Assembly: GCF_021730395.1 (NCBI RefSeq)
Contig: NC_069370.1
Location: 71,193,501 to 71,257,500 of the forward strand
Origin: Mercenaria mercenaria
Lineage: Eukaryota; Mollusca; Bivalvia; Venerida; Veneridae
Direction of reading: 5' to 3'
Length of the DNA stretch: 64,000 bases
Shown in pieces: positions 10,691-22,268 of the stretch (position 1 is its first letter; each line of letters starts with the position of its first letter). The position numbers and the translations under genes are program-made. The notes beneath the pieces are model-generated. The model saw nothing but the letters and a program-made list of their open reading frames with translations. It searched no databases and was not told the DNA's origin.

Positions 10691-12622
10691 TTATAATTGT
10701 TCGTAATTGAGTTTTGAGATATCATTCATAAGGATATGGTAAATATCTCCATTAGGCATGCCGTACCTGTGGCGGTACGAAAATTCTTGCAGTATGGAGT
10801 CAATTTTATCGTGTAGGATTCCTTTCATTGATTTGATTTTGAGTTTAACTAGACCCCATACACCTTCTATTCCATTAGTGCATGTTCCGTCTTCCGATTT
10901 GAACTGTTTACTGTGATTGACGGTTGTATGGTTATATCCTTCCTTTTCCAGTGAGTAATACGCTTTCCAACAGTCCGAGTAAATTGTACATCCTTCCGTA
11001 ACCGAAGTTTTAACGATTGGTATCAATGTTTCTTTATTTCTTTTTTCCACTATTTGGAAGAGTACTTTTCGTGTCCCTTTCTCCTTCATACCGAAAACCC
11101 ATGTGTCCTGAATTTAAATAAATATAATTTTGAACTTTCGAATTGTGTATATGATTTGTGCGTGTACACTTAAAGAAACATCACGTTTTTATTTTATTTT
11201 TCACGGTTTTCTGTATAATGTTTAAAAAAAATAAACAAACGAAATATAACAAATCAGCATTCAAAAGTATAAAATGTGAAAGTCTTAAAAATTCGCAAAC
11301 ATCTAGTATGCAGTAATTTTGAATGACTTTAAAACATAAATTTTATCAGTTATTGTTAGGTAAAAAGTAATAAATTAAATGAACAAAATTGAAAATGAGC
11401 CATGTCATGCGAAAACCTGACTTGTTACAAAAGCTATCAGGTCGGACTCATATCTGCACATCTGTGAAATCTGACCAGGATGCATACTTTTTGCTGAACA
11501 TCTGATATATCAAATTAGATGTGATTGCTTATTTGGTGTACACAATGGTTGCATTTACTCTATATGGGGCTAGTATATTATGTAAGAAATTCATTTAATT
11601 GAACATGCATTACTGTAACTGTTTAAATTTATGTAAATTATTTCAATAATGTGTTTTGGGATATGTTTAAAAATTAAATTGTAATAATATTTTAATTGAA
11701 ATGGATACGTTATTAATATCTCAGTGTACATTATTATATTTTTACCTGTTTGCCGGTCCCTTTATTATATTTCCTTTTTTTTTCCCAAAGAGACTCTCGT
11801 CTATCTCCACTACGCTGCCCTCTGCATTTCCTAGTGAAATTGGATCTTTTTCTAGGAATAGTTTACAAAGTTGTCTAAGTTTTTTGTACCATTCAATGAC
11901 AGTAACGTGACTTATATCCGTGAATTTCTCCACTTCGAATACTTGAATGTCCGTGGCAAAGAAGTATAGAATCTCCATCTGCATTCTTAAGGACAATTTT
12001 GACTTCTGTAATTAAAGTTTATTTATCAGAAATCTATAAGTCGATATTTTTAAAAATTACACAATATTTACAGGGTTTAAGTACATGTATTGGAGCACTT
12101 GCACTTTAGCGGTCACTATAATGATAGTAGTTTAACAATGTCTTTAATATCAACAGTTGAAACAGTAAACTTTATTTTGAGATGAATATGTTTTTTCCAA
12201 ATATTACATGGTAAAAATATACGATCATACTTGAATAATAATCCCGGTATTCGTGAATTTAAAGTAAGAAAATGTGTTACGCCAATAAAATAGTTTTTGC
12301 AAGTTGCGGCATGATAAATTTGACTATTAAGATACATAATTATATTTCATAGATAGTTTAATTGTATGTCAGAATTAAATTTACCTCAAAAATTGAATTT
12401 ATTCTGATCGACTCTACACGTAGGCAGTAGTCACATCGCCATTCCTGTTTATCCACTTTTGCATGATTCTTCGATAATTTCATCGTTTTGGAGCATTGTT
12501 GACAGTTTCTGATACCATCTATTATTTTTAGATCTCGTAGGTATTGAAGAAGCCGTTCGTGGTCACTTAAAATTGAATAAAAAATCATATAACTTTGGGG
12601 CAGCAATATTTTGCGAAGCCAT
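10691..12622 (-). CDS. Merlin / IS1595 (ISXO2-like) DDE transposase, three exons
   Basis: Likely exons on the minus strand are 12622-12385, 12005-11746 and 11107-10691, giving about 300 residues, normal for Merlin. Exon 1 opens ATGGCTTCG and encodes a zinc ribbon: CQQC, then 20-odd residues later CDYC, preceded by HERLLQYLRDLKI. Exon 2 has the linker (SKLSLRMQMEILYFFATD) and the first catalytic Asp in VEIDESLFGKKK. Exon 3 has TWVFGMKEKG, the second Asp in IYSDCWKAY and the third acidic position in NGIEGVWGLVK, so the DDE triad is present. Splice sites are canonical (GAG|gtaaat...ttacag|AAG, and AG|gtaaaa...ttcag|GAC). Two oddities: a run of six T after LYD puts the start codon one base out of frame with HERLL, and exon 2 joins exon 3 one base out of phase at the sites chosen. 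These may be mutations, sequence errors or a wrongly chosen junction. Family call is firm; exact structure is less so. Confidence 0.88.
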
Positions 12623-12750
12623 TTTGAATAAGCAGAATTGTATTTTGGCCTGATGACGTACTAACGGTATGTGTTTTGGCGTAGTGCGCCAATTTAGACG
12701 TTACGATATCCGTTACATTAACGTCATATCCGATTTCGTGAAAAACAAGA
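12623..12750. promoter_or_regulatory. Symmetric divergent promoter between transposase and ATPase
   Basis: Only 128 bp separates the two start codons. The region is close to an imperfect palindrome. TGACGTactaacgg at 12654-12667 is mirrored by ccgttacattaACGTCA at 12710-12726 (CRE-like cores). A central GGCG-tagtg-CGCC at 12678-12690 sits almost exactly midway between the ATGs, and a CCAAT box overlaps it at 12689-12693. The first 13 coding bases are near-identical on both sides (ATGGCTTCGCAAA and ATGGCTACGCAAA). I infer shared, balanced transcription of both genes; no TATA box is evident. Confidence 0.65.
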
Positions 12751-15700
12751 ATGGCTACGCAAATGTCCTATGACGAAAACGATGTCTTAAATTTGTACAA
12801 GAAAGCATTTAACATCAAAATACCGATGCATTCAGTTATTGATGATGATTTCTATGAATGGCTGACTTTGTTCGAGAAAGCGACAAATTGTTCCAAGTTT
12901 CTTGTTTTGCCTAGTATTTTATCGCTGACAGCAACTTTATGTGGACCGAAGTCTGATGTTTCTACCAGAGGCGGGGAGTTTTCCAATGCATTAAACGAAT
13001 ACCTCATTGCTGTTTGCGATCCAGGAGGTGGCAAGTCGAATACTTACAGTAGAGTGGTTCAGCCGGTTATCGATCATATGTATAGAAGACATATGCTTCA
13101 TATACAACTTGAAAATTATACTTCTGCTGGCATCCAGAAGCACCAGACAGATAATAAGGGATATGGCATTATAACTGGTGACGAGGGTCACAGATTTATG
13201 TCTTCCATAACTATGAAACAGAGTAAAGGAGAATCTGAAAAGGCACTTTTGTGCAAACTTTGGGGTGGTAGAGGAGACGCCAATGTACTTGCGAACGGTG
13301 TTAGAGGGTTCGATAGAACTTCTATGTCAGCATGTGTTTTCATACAACCTGAGCCGCTGTTGAAAGAGCTTGTAAATCTGAAAGGTAAATGATTTTCAAA
13401 ACTTTTCACCTTTACTTAGAATGGTGATAACTTATGCTTATTGATTTTTTTATTCTTAAAGGATTTATCGTATTAGCAGTTGATTAAATGGATATAATTG
13501 ACAGTGTTATTTTTTTCTGTCATAAGATCTACCATATTCACATATATGAATAGTTTCATGAATTAATCGAAACGAGAGAGTTGAAATTTATTGTGTATTT
13601 AGTAATATAAAGGTCCATTTGATCTTATTTTTTTGTTATTTTGCTTTTTAGTAGGGTAAATGAAAAAGAATCGAGATTTAATATGTGAAGCGCATGTGTT
13701 TACTAGCGATAATGAATAATTTCGCGCACAACCATACTGTAAGATTAATTTTTTAAACAAGCTGGGAGGACTAGTGAAAGTCAACAAATTAACGAATGTC
13801 AAGTACAGAAGTTATAGAATTACAATGTAAATTCCTTTTTGCTGACGAGTCAATAAAGTAAGCATATTCAATGCCTGATTTTTTATAGATTTTATCCTTT
13901 ATCCTCTTCAACCCGCCACCACCTCCCCTCACAGCTCCCAATCAACCTGATATTGTCGAATTTAAAAAAAATTCGGCCGTTTAAGCTTCAAATTTACTTA
14001 ATATAGTTGTATTTATTACTCTTGATTTCTGCATTGTTCATTTATGACCGATACTGGAACCGAAACTAGTGATGTTAAAATGTACCTGAATAGGTTAGAA
14101 CCCGTGAAAACGCAGTTTATTTTATATTTGTATTTGTTTGGGTGTTGTGTTTGCTGTGTGTCATGATCTTTTTAAAAAATCGGGCTTGTAATCAGAAACA
14201 AGACAAAAAGAAAGTAAATAGAAGAAAGGGAGGTAATAAAACTGCGGAAAAGTATAAAATTTTTGGGAATAATAGCATATATATTCTAATTTTTATTTGA
14301 ATTAATGATATAATTATAAAATTAGGAAAATAACAGAAAAATACACTTTAAAATTACAATAACTTAGCTGTAGGAATGTTGTAAAGAAGTTAGTATATTA
14401 GACGTTTTGCGCAGATTGTTACCTACAATAACATCAAAATGTTACCCTGAAAGTAATACTCATACCATAATTGAGCTGTAGGCCCCCTACTACATAAGAT
14501 GATCAAGCGTTGTCATTAGACAAATCGGATAGATTTCCGGTAGAAGCATCGCCTTAATTCTTATTAAATCATGCGTCATATATGCGATATATCTACATGA
14601 ATGTCAATTTACATATTATTCTTATAGGGAATGATGGACTGATGGACAGGTTTCTTTTGATATCTGCAAAGCCAGTGTTTCATAAGTGTCAGATAGTTAG
14701 AGAGAATTATGTTGTGCTGAAAGAGTCCAAGATGATGGACTTTGTACAAGTTATGGAGAATATATATGTTGCACACACAGCCGGTATACGGTACACCCTA
14801 TCTGAAAAGGCGCAAGACAGTTACGAGGAAATGGTGGACGCATATGCTGATTACGTCCGAGACAAATACAATTCGGACGAAGGTAATATTTGTTGATACA
14901 TGCTATTTTTTAGCGGTTATAGATTGCCTTTTTATTAGCAAGTATCACGTGTAAATCAGTGTTGCTAAGTCTATGCTGTTTATGACAATGAAACTTAGTT
15001 TACTTTTTAATTTTTTATTAAAATTATATGCGTGGACGAATAAGGTGATATTCGCATTTACAAAATCATTGGATATTTCAAAATGATGATCATATTAATT
15101 TAATATATACAAATTAATTTTGTTTTTTAAGGATATAAGGATGATTATGGATCTGTAACTTTTGAAATTTATTTTTAATGTAGAAGAGAAGGAGAACAGC
15201 TTAATTACATGCAGTCCGGAAAATGAGGGTATGGATTGCCAGGGTATAGTGACAAGTAAAGACACCCTACATATATTACGTTTATCAGCGTTACTTCACA
15301 TTCTGCATCAATATATCAATCCTGTTCTTGGTGGTGAAGTAATGGAAATCCAGCATGTGATACCTCGGAAGCGATTACTGCAAGCGAAGACGCTGTATAA
15401 TAGTATCGTACAACACAAGGCATTGTTTCTGCAGGTATGTTTCATATTTTATTATTTCAAGTGAAAGAAATGACATCATGAATGTAAACAGATAGGTAAT
15501 TACATTGAATTATATGGTAAATCACTTAATACTGTATATATTTTTTAGATAATAGTTGAGAGAGTTAGTATTATGGGTGTCTTTGGTGCAATTTAAATGT
15601 GAATGCATCGTATTGTAAAAATTATATCAAATACGACAGAATTGGTTCTTAGCACATGCCTGGCACCATTTTAGGTCGTCAAGCTCGTTTGTATATGCAA

Positions 15701-17173
15701 CACTGGATTAGGAATGGTAATATATATGTAAATTAATGCAGAAAGTTGTTAAATTTAACATCTCGTTTTAAAAATGCTATGAGGAAAAACATTTTATCAA
15801 AATTGAAAAACGTATTTCTAGATGTACATATGGCGCTAAATATCACGTGCATGTGTTATCAACATAATTTCGTGGTCAAGATTAAAACATTGGTAGTCAT
15901 ATTAGATTGATTGATATAGGTAAATGATAATTGTTTTATGTTATTATTTATTAATAAACAGGCCGTATCACAAGAAAATGGCAAGAAAGTACATATCAAG
16001 TCAACAATGACATTTAGGGAGAGAGTTGTTAATGCTGTATGCAAGAGCAGAGGACCTGCAGTAAGCACCCGTGCATTACAGCGTCAAATGAAGGGGGCTC
16101 TATCTGATAGTGTTAAAGGTAATTGTATAGAGTAATGACTTAAATATCAGAACTGTAAGTAAATATACTTATATATATATATAAAAGTTCAATTTGCAAG
16201 GAATTAACAGCAGTAGACTTCTGTTGGGTTTTTTTTTCAATTATTTTAATTCTTCACTGCAAGCGATTTCATTTGTACACATATCTTCAGGCAGTTTACA
16301 TTCTGAAGTAATACAATGACGTCACGTCATAACAAAAATTACGGGAAACGTCGTAAACAGACGTTACGGCAAAGTTCAAGAATACCGTGTACATGCACAC
16401 AAAACTTGGCAGAAACAGATGTTTTTACCATTTAAAAAGGGGAGTTAAAAAACTGTTGTTGAAACATATTTATGCGCGATATATAAGTTAAGAAATAATA
16501 TCAAGATGATTACTTAAAAGGTAATCATAGCTTAAAAATCAATTGTGGGTACTCTGAAAAGAAAGAGTTACTCAAATTACCCACTTGTTCTTTATGGCAA
16601 AAGTGGTATATAGCCAACTATAGAAATAGCATCAAAAATTAAAGGGAGGTAATATAATTTAAAGATAAAACTGTATTACAGGAAGGAAAAGAGATAAAAA
16701 ATTAAAGAACAAAGCAATGGTAGTACGTTAAGTGTACACGTTGATTGTATTAATTTTTAAACAATTATGACTTTTATTATTTTACGTGTAAAGATAAATG
16801 AGCAAGCATATATAAAGAGGAGATTCTAGTTACCCTGCACACATACAATAAAATTTAAAGAGCTCGCCATTGCACGCGGGCCTAACAACTATTGACAAAC
16901 GCTAATAAGTTCTGGTTTGTTTTCAGTTGAACTGGAAGAACTGCAGAGGACAGGATTTGGTGTCTTGAAAAAAGTCAGGTGTAGTGTGTTGTTTTCAAGC
17001 TGCCTGGTTGCCTGATAGACTCTGAAATTGGACCGCACATGTCATATCTGAAGATTGCGGGACTAGATGTAGAAGGGTACAGCGCACTGGTCAAAGACAT
17101 GAGCAGGATGAACGCTGAATTAATACAAATATGTAGGATCTATCACCCGCAATCAGCAATGATGGAAATTTAA
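12751..17173 (+). CDS. DUF3987-type P-loop ATPase (primase-helicase-like), five exons
   Basis: Exons by frame and canonical sites are 12751-13384, 14628-14882, 15184-15434, 15962-16118 and 16927-17173 (about 510 residues); all four junctions keep phase. Exon 1 has a Walker A (AVCDPGGGKSN, about residue 92), a Walker B-like GIITGDEGHRF and the family block CVFIQPEPLLKEL, where DUF3987 proteins have an Ile-Gln-Pro motif. Exon 2 starts GLMDRFLLISAKP, matching the conserved G-L-x-x-R-F. Exon 3 has the helical ILRLSALLHILHQ segment. Exon 4 is basic (FRERVVNAVCKSRGPAVSTR). Exon 5 reads VELEELQRTGFGVLKKVRC, then an apparent 5-base insertion (tgtag/agtgt duplication near 16980) shifts the frame; the original frame resumes as VVFKLPGCLIDSEIG and ends at 17173. 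DUF3987 ATPases are best known from bacterial and phage mobile elements, often near primases. A helper role in transposon replication or strand handling is inference. Confidence 0.82.
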
Positions 17174-17237
17174 TTGTAGATATTAAAAAATAAAAGTATC
17201 AAAATGTTTATTTATAGATTAATGTTTTTTTTTTTTG

Positions 17238-17403
17238 TCTGTCGACCTGTCAACCTGTCAACCTGTCGACCTGTCAACCTGCCGACTTTTAAACCTGTCA
17301 TCCTGTCGAACTGTCAACCTGTCAACCTACCGACTTTTAAACCTGTCAACCTGTCGACCTGTCAACCTGTCGACCTGTCAACCTGTCAACCTGTCGACCT
17401 TTG
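17238..17403 (-). repeat. Right subterminal array of 8 bp repeats, inverted
   Basis: Shows gtcgacctgtcaacctgtca and similar, the reverse complement of the left array. Read inward from its own terminus it spells the same GTYGACAG units. It is shorter (about 165 bp), with two interruptions 'ccgacttttaaacctgtca'. It starts about 65 bp after the ATPase stop codon and ends about 204 bp from the right terminus. The frames running through it are repeat translation, not a gene. Confidence 0.9.
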
Positions 17404-17579
17404 AACGCCATTATATTCACAGATTAATATCTTTAGATTTTATTAATTACTCCCGAATTACTTTTTTAATTGAAACAATAATTATTAGGAATAAGGGCTA
17501 TAAGATTTATTTGTATTCTGAAGTATATAGCCTCATAACACAATTCAGTAACCAAATTACTCATTTATTACACCAGAAT

Positions 17580-17607
17580 TATTTTTTGCTTATACTATAC
17601 TTGATCC
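17580..17607 (-). repeat. Right terminal inverted repeat of the Merlin-type element
   Basis: The complement begins GGATCAAGTATAGTATAAGC and matches the left end. It is followed by the duplicated target ATAATTTT at 17608-17615, then the host unit (acttggaggatagtgcagta). Confidence 0.9.
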
Positions 17608-20124
17608 ATAATTTTACTTGGAGGATAGTGCAGTATACAGACGAGGACCTCTCCGGTTCAAGGTTTAATCTAAATAAAGTGCACACTAAAACTAGCCAAT
17701 ATCTATAACATATTCTCTACGACCAATATCTATAAATACTTTAACTACACCCTGTGGTCAATCGCTTTAAAATGTAAGTAATTAATCAACAATTGCACAA
17801 AGGTTTTTTTAAATTAAATTACAATTCCGTTAACTTTGTTAATGTAATTTATCAATTTACAATTGCATTCCAAATATAATTAATTACATTCAATTACAAT
17901 AGCAAATGGAGCAACAACCCAACATGATTTTACAAGAACACTGTATCAAAATTCTTTTTTGGCAAATAATTACCCCCAAATGATATGCATGCATGCACAT
18001 GATAATAAACAAATCGACTTAATTTTAGTTATTCATAAATCGCATTATAATGATTTATAAAGCGGATGTTGTGATGAGCAGACCTATGATCTTTATAAAG
18101 ATATTTACAAAGAAACATAAATGTCTTAAAATGTGTGCATGTGAGAGAATACCACTCGGTCCTTTATATTTCGAAATAAACTGACGCAAAAGAAGCTGAT
18201 AGTTGGCCCTAAATATTTTAACACCAATTCAACGATTAACTGCAGGTACAGAAGATACAGATAGAGACAGGTATTATCTGTGCCAGTTACAAAGGGCTGT
18301 GAACCGAGAATTCAAGTAGGTCTGTTACCGATACTATATGTTCGACAATCTAAGTTATGGTTATTGAATTTATAGATGTGCTATGTAATTAGAAGCAATT
18401 GAAATGTAACTGTCAGTTTCATCCCTACATTCCATTATAATTAATCAAATTACAATCAAATGTAATTGAAAAATAAAACCCTCCCATTTACATTTTATAT
18501 TCAATTAATCAGGCAGGAAATGTAATTAAATTCAATTAATTACAATTACGTTTTTAATTACCCAAGGTCTAACTAGACCAAACCCTTTCAATAAACCGTA
18601 ACTCAAAGACAAAACGGTAAAATTAAGATACTTCTTCAGTTCATAAGCGAACAGAAACACCCACTTTAGTGATGCAAATGTATGCATTACTCTGACGACT
18701 ATATCCTATTTGACCTAGTTTTGAAAAATACCTAAAATTCTAAAATATGAAAAGTAAAGAAATTTATCTTTTCTCATTTGTTACCATCCTTGCACTGTTA
18801 ACTGACTGCTTCATTATGTATACCTGATATGTACCTGATCAATACGACATGAGGTAACAGTGTCGATCTTTGCGATCACATGAATAGCAATTGTCTTAAG
18901 GAAAACTAATAAACATTTCATAAAATATAAGAGAATAATTTTGAAAATTTGTAGGATTTAGAAAAGCATTTTACAGTGACCTATTTCTTATTTTTAACTT
19001 TCTATCTCAATATTTTGTGCTTCAAAGATTGTTTACACCAAATAGAAAGTGGCAACTCAGTTTCACATGGAGATTACCCCAAGTTGTCGATTGAATATTG
19101 TAATGATGTGGCAGTTACATTGTTTAATACTGATTTTACTGGGAAGAAATCTAGTCCACGTTCATTGTGCATTTCAATGGTTTACGTTCAAGAACTTATT
19201 CAATGAGAAAATGTCTACATATGCGTTAATTTTTACAGCAATTCTCATGTAAGAATTTTAGAGGTTGCTGTGTTTCATCTTTTTATGTCATATAGCATCT
19301 CAATATATTATTCACGTTTGGTTAAAATACATAACAGGATAAATGTGGTTTTATACCATTGAATTGCTCTAAAGTACCGAAAATACTTTTTTCAGTATTT
19401 AATTAAATGCAAAATATATAATGTTTTTGAAAGAAGGAATTGAAAAATTAAGATAATGTAACCTTAAATGATAATGGAGTAATGCAATATAGAAAACTAA
19501 CAATATTAACAATTATTTCAACGTTTAATTCTACGTATGAAACAGACAAACTTGTGAATTGAAACTGAAATATTTTCGTATCTAAACTCTGGATCTTTTT
19601 CTATTTAAGGTCGTTGAGCTTTATGCTCACTATTTCAAAGTGTGATTGTATTTCTTAAGAATCGTATTTTTTGGTATCGTTAGGTAAAATATTAAGGGCA
19701 CTGAAAACTAAGACTCGAAACGGATTTTGTGCATGAACTGGGGTCAAACGTTTCTTTTTTATATTTGGTTCAATTTATTTTTCAATAATGTATGTCGTAT
19801 GAAATTAACTGTATAACAGTAAATTAATTGTCATTAAGTAAATTTTAATCATGTAACAGAACTTTGATCATATGAATACACCACCACCAAAGAAACTGGA
19901 AAGGTTATCTGCAGATATTGTTTGTTTGTAAGCTTATTTATGGTCTCAACCAGTAACCCATATTGGCGACTACTCCAGAAGACTGTTAGTAATGTTAGTG
20001 GGAGGATAGTGCAAGATACAAAAGACGCTATTATTTCAGTTTTCCTGATTCTTTAACGTGCAAGGTGTATAGCACCCATATATGGGACTCTTATTCCAGT
20101 GTTAGTAATTTTTAGTTGGAGGAG

Positions 20125-20195
20125 TGGGGACTCAATTTCAAGACTCCTGGTTTTGTAGTCAGACAGTGTTACCACTGGACCACTGCGTCCCATCT
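20125..20195 (-). mobile_element. tRNA-derived SINE-like sequence
   Basis: The minus strand reads gggacgcagtggtccagtgg, then taacactgtctgactacaaa, then accaggagtcttgaaattga and gtcccc. This has the shape of a tRNA with an A box (TGGTCCAGTGG) and a degraded B box. The T loop is damaged, so it is not a working tRNA. The neighbouring 19968-20110 stretch (tttaacgtgcaaggtgtata and similar) also looks like dispersed repeat. Confidence 0.5.
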
Positions 20196-20321
20196 TCTCT
20201 GTAGATACATTCAGCTTTTTACCTTTTATACAATAAAAATTGACATTTATCCAGTATGCAGGTATTATAAATGAAACAGATATTCATTAATCATGTTTGT
20301 CACAGGGAACTGAGGATCACT

Positions 20322-21066
20322 TATCAGACCTATTGAAGTTTCACAGCCCTTTGTAAACTAGTATAGAAATGCTTGACTCTGCCTTCATCTTTTGTACCTG
20401 CAGTTAGTCGTTGAATTGGTGGCAAAATAATAAGGGTCGACTTTCTGCTTCTTTTGCGCCAGTTTATTTCAAAATATAAAGGGTCGAGAGATATTCTGTC
20501 ACAGGCGACACATTTTAAGACACTTATATTTCTTTGTGTAATAATGCAATTTAGAAAAAAATTAATTGAAGTCGGTTTGTTTGTTTATTATCATGTGCAT
20601 GCATGTCAGCTGTGTAATAACCTGTCAATAAAGAACTTTGATACAGTGTTCATGTATTTCAGTTTATAAATACCTTTTTCAGTTGATCGGTTCACAAAAT
20701 CTTTTTTTTTATTTTTTTCTAATTTTTTTTTTATAAAATGTTTTAGAAATAAAATGACCTGTACAATATAAATAACAACTCAACAATATAAATAACATCT
20801 TAATGATATTAATTAAAGTAAGCTATGCTTACCGGTCTCTTGTAATTCTGTTAAGAGTGGCATATGTAGTTTAATAAAATTTTATTATGTTTTATTGCGA
20901 CATACATATGATGAGACGTATATAAACTATTGAATTGAATTGTAAAAATCATGCTTGTTTGCAGCTTCATTTGGTTTTGTAATTGAATGTTATTAATCTC
21001 ATCTACAAAATTGATGTGATTGTAATATAATTGAATATTTCATTATGTAATTGCAAAATAACTAAT
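20322..21066 (-). repeat. Inverted partial copy of the tandem unit
   Basis: About 20322-20670 is the diverged reverse complement of the unit segment seen at 2409-2756 and 17935-18298. Examples are gaagcagaaagtcgaccctt against the forward 'caaaagaagctgatagttgg...' region, and tattatcatgtgcatgcatg against catgcatgcacatgataata. About 20941-21066 continues it (gtaaaaatcatgcttg...ccatttggt-like). An unrelated T-rich stretch (20690-20940) lies between. So copy B contains both a direct and an inverted version of this segment, roughly 2 kb apart. Confidence 0.7.
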
Positions 21067-22268
21067 TATATTTTAAAGTAACTGACTGGTTTAGGTAAAA
21101 TAATTATGGATAATTGTCCAAAGAGAATGAGTTGTACATATTAGTAAGTTCTAGAGTGCCCTTTATTTAGATTAAGAATGGACTCAGTACCCAGACTTCG
21201 AAACCAGGGGTCATATTCTCAAATTCCCATCCATCAGTCTTAAATTACGAATATAGAGATATGAGACCCGTATGTTGATGCTTTAAACCTTGCACGCTAA
21301 AGAACCATAGAGACTTTGGAACTTGGAGTGTCTTCGGTATCTTCCTCTTTATAAATAACTAAAAGTCGCCAAGATCATTACACTTACAAAATACACTTTA
21401 TTTAGAACAACAGAATTTTCAAACTTCTTAACATAAAAAGAGAGCCTTCTGCTATAAAGAATTGAATATATTTGCTCTTACACAAAGTACATTGGTTTCA
21501 TTAAAACAAAAAATTAAGCATGCTTATATGTGTTGAATTTATATGTCACATGTGTATTTAGTGCAGAAATAATTTCAAATTTCTAAGTATGAAGGAAATA
21601 TTCTTTTTAAGGAATTGAACATTTTTACGTTTAGATAAAGAACATTGGTTTCATAATTAAAGCAATAATCATGATTTTATTGTATAAAGTCATAGAAAAA
21701 TTCACCGAATTGCTTCTTGGACACAATGTTTTACAATTTTCATCTCTGTTGTTTCCTTGACGTCAGGTTTTCCAACGATGTGGAAAATTCCGATACGACT
21801 TTTCAGGGAAATATTGTTCGAAAGGCATCAGATTCTGGGGATTTAAGAATGAAATTATATGTAAGTATAAATAGATCAGTAACAGAACTATACAATAACT
21901 ACTTATTTGTCATATATTGTATCTCATCTAAAATATATGAAATCAAACATACATTCTTTAATGGTTCTTTAAATTTATGTTTTTAGAAAGAAACGACGTA
22001 CATTATAAAATGTATACATTTCTCTAATATTTATTGATTATATACAGCATACAGTTTGGCATTCATATTGTATTGGAATAAATGGTCCCGTATCCAGTGG
22101 GCGAAATATAGTTTGTGTTTAGTTTTGGTTTATTTAAAGTAAAGAGAAGACACAACATTGGACAATAAACTGAAATAGTGCTAAAATTCAACAATGTGAA
22201 AAGTGCAATTTTGGTTCGATGCAAGAGCCGTCACAAGATGTATGAGTAAAAGTGTTTTTATTTGTTTG

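Larger units (their letters stand above)
9743..17607. mobile_element. 7.9 kb Merlin/IS1595-type DNA transposon with DUF3987 gene
   Basis: A complete-looking cut-and-paste element. Its terminal inverted repeats are about 28 bp, opening GGCTCAAGTATAGTATAAGC on the left and GGATCAAGTATAGTATAAGC on the right (complement), with two mismatches overall. A perfect 8 bp duplication ATAATTTT flanks it. Terminal GG and an 8-9 bp duplication fit the Merlin superfamily and its bacterial relatives IS1595/IS1016. Inside, symmetrically, are an 8-mer array (10003-10670), a transposase gene reading left, a 128 bp divergent promoter, a P-loop ATPase gene reading right, and a second 8-mer array (17238-17403) inverted relative to the first. 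Published Merlin elements, as I know them, are 1-3 kb with one gene. The exact ends and duplication indicate a fairly recent insertion, but both genes carry probable one-off frame problems, so this copy may no longer be active. Confidence 0.92.
5930..21071 (+). repeat. Tandem ~6.2 kb unit, copy B (expanded by insertions)
   Basis: From 5930 to about 8597 this is a close direct copy of the lead sequence and of copy A. A minus-strand LINE fragment follows (about 8598-9429). After it the unit restarts slightly upstream (9430-9742), repeating the segment already present at about 7950-8290. The 7865 bp Merlin-type transposon follows, and the unit resumes at 17608 and matches copy A to about 19745. 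The rest (to 21071) is diverged and contains an inverted partial copy of the unit. Removing the LINE and the transposon brings the A-to-B and B-to-C spacings to similar values (about 6.2-6.4 kb). Confidence 0.8.

Noticed and set aside
12852-13409. Three minus-strand frames under the ATPase exon 1
   Set aside because: Shadows of the + strand coding exon, which has Walker motifs and correct splice sites.
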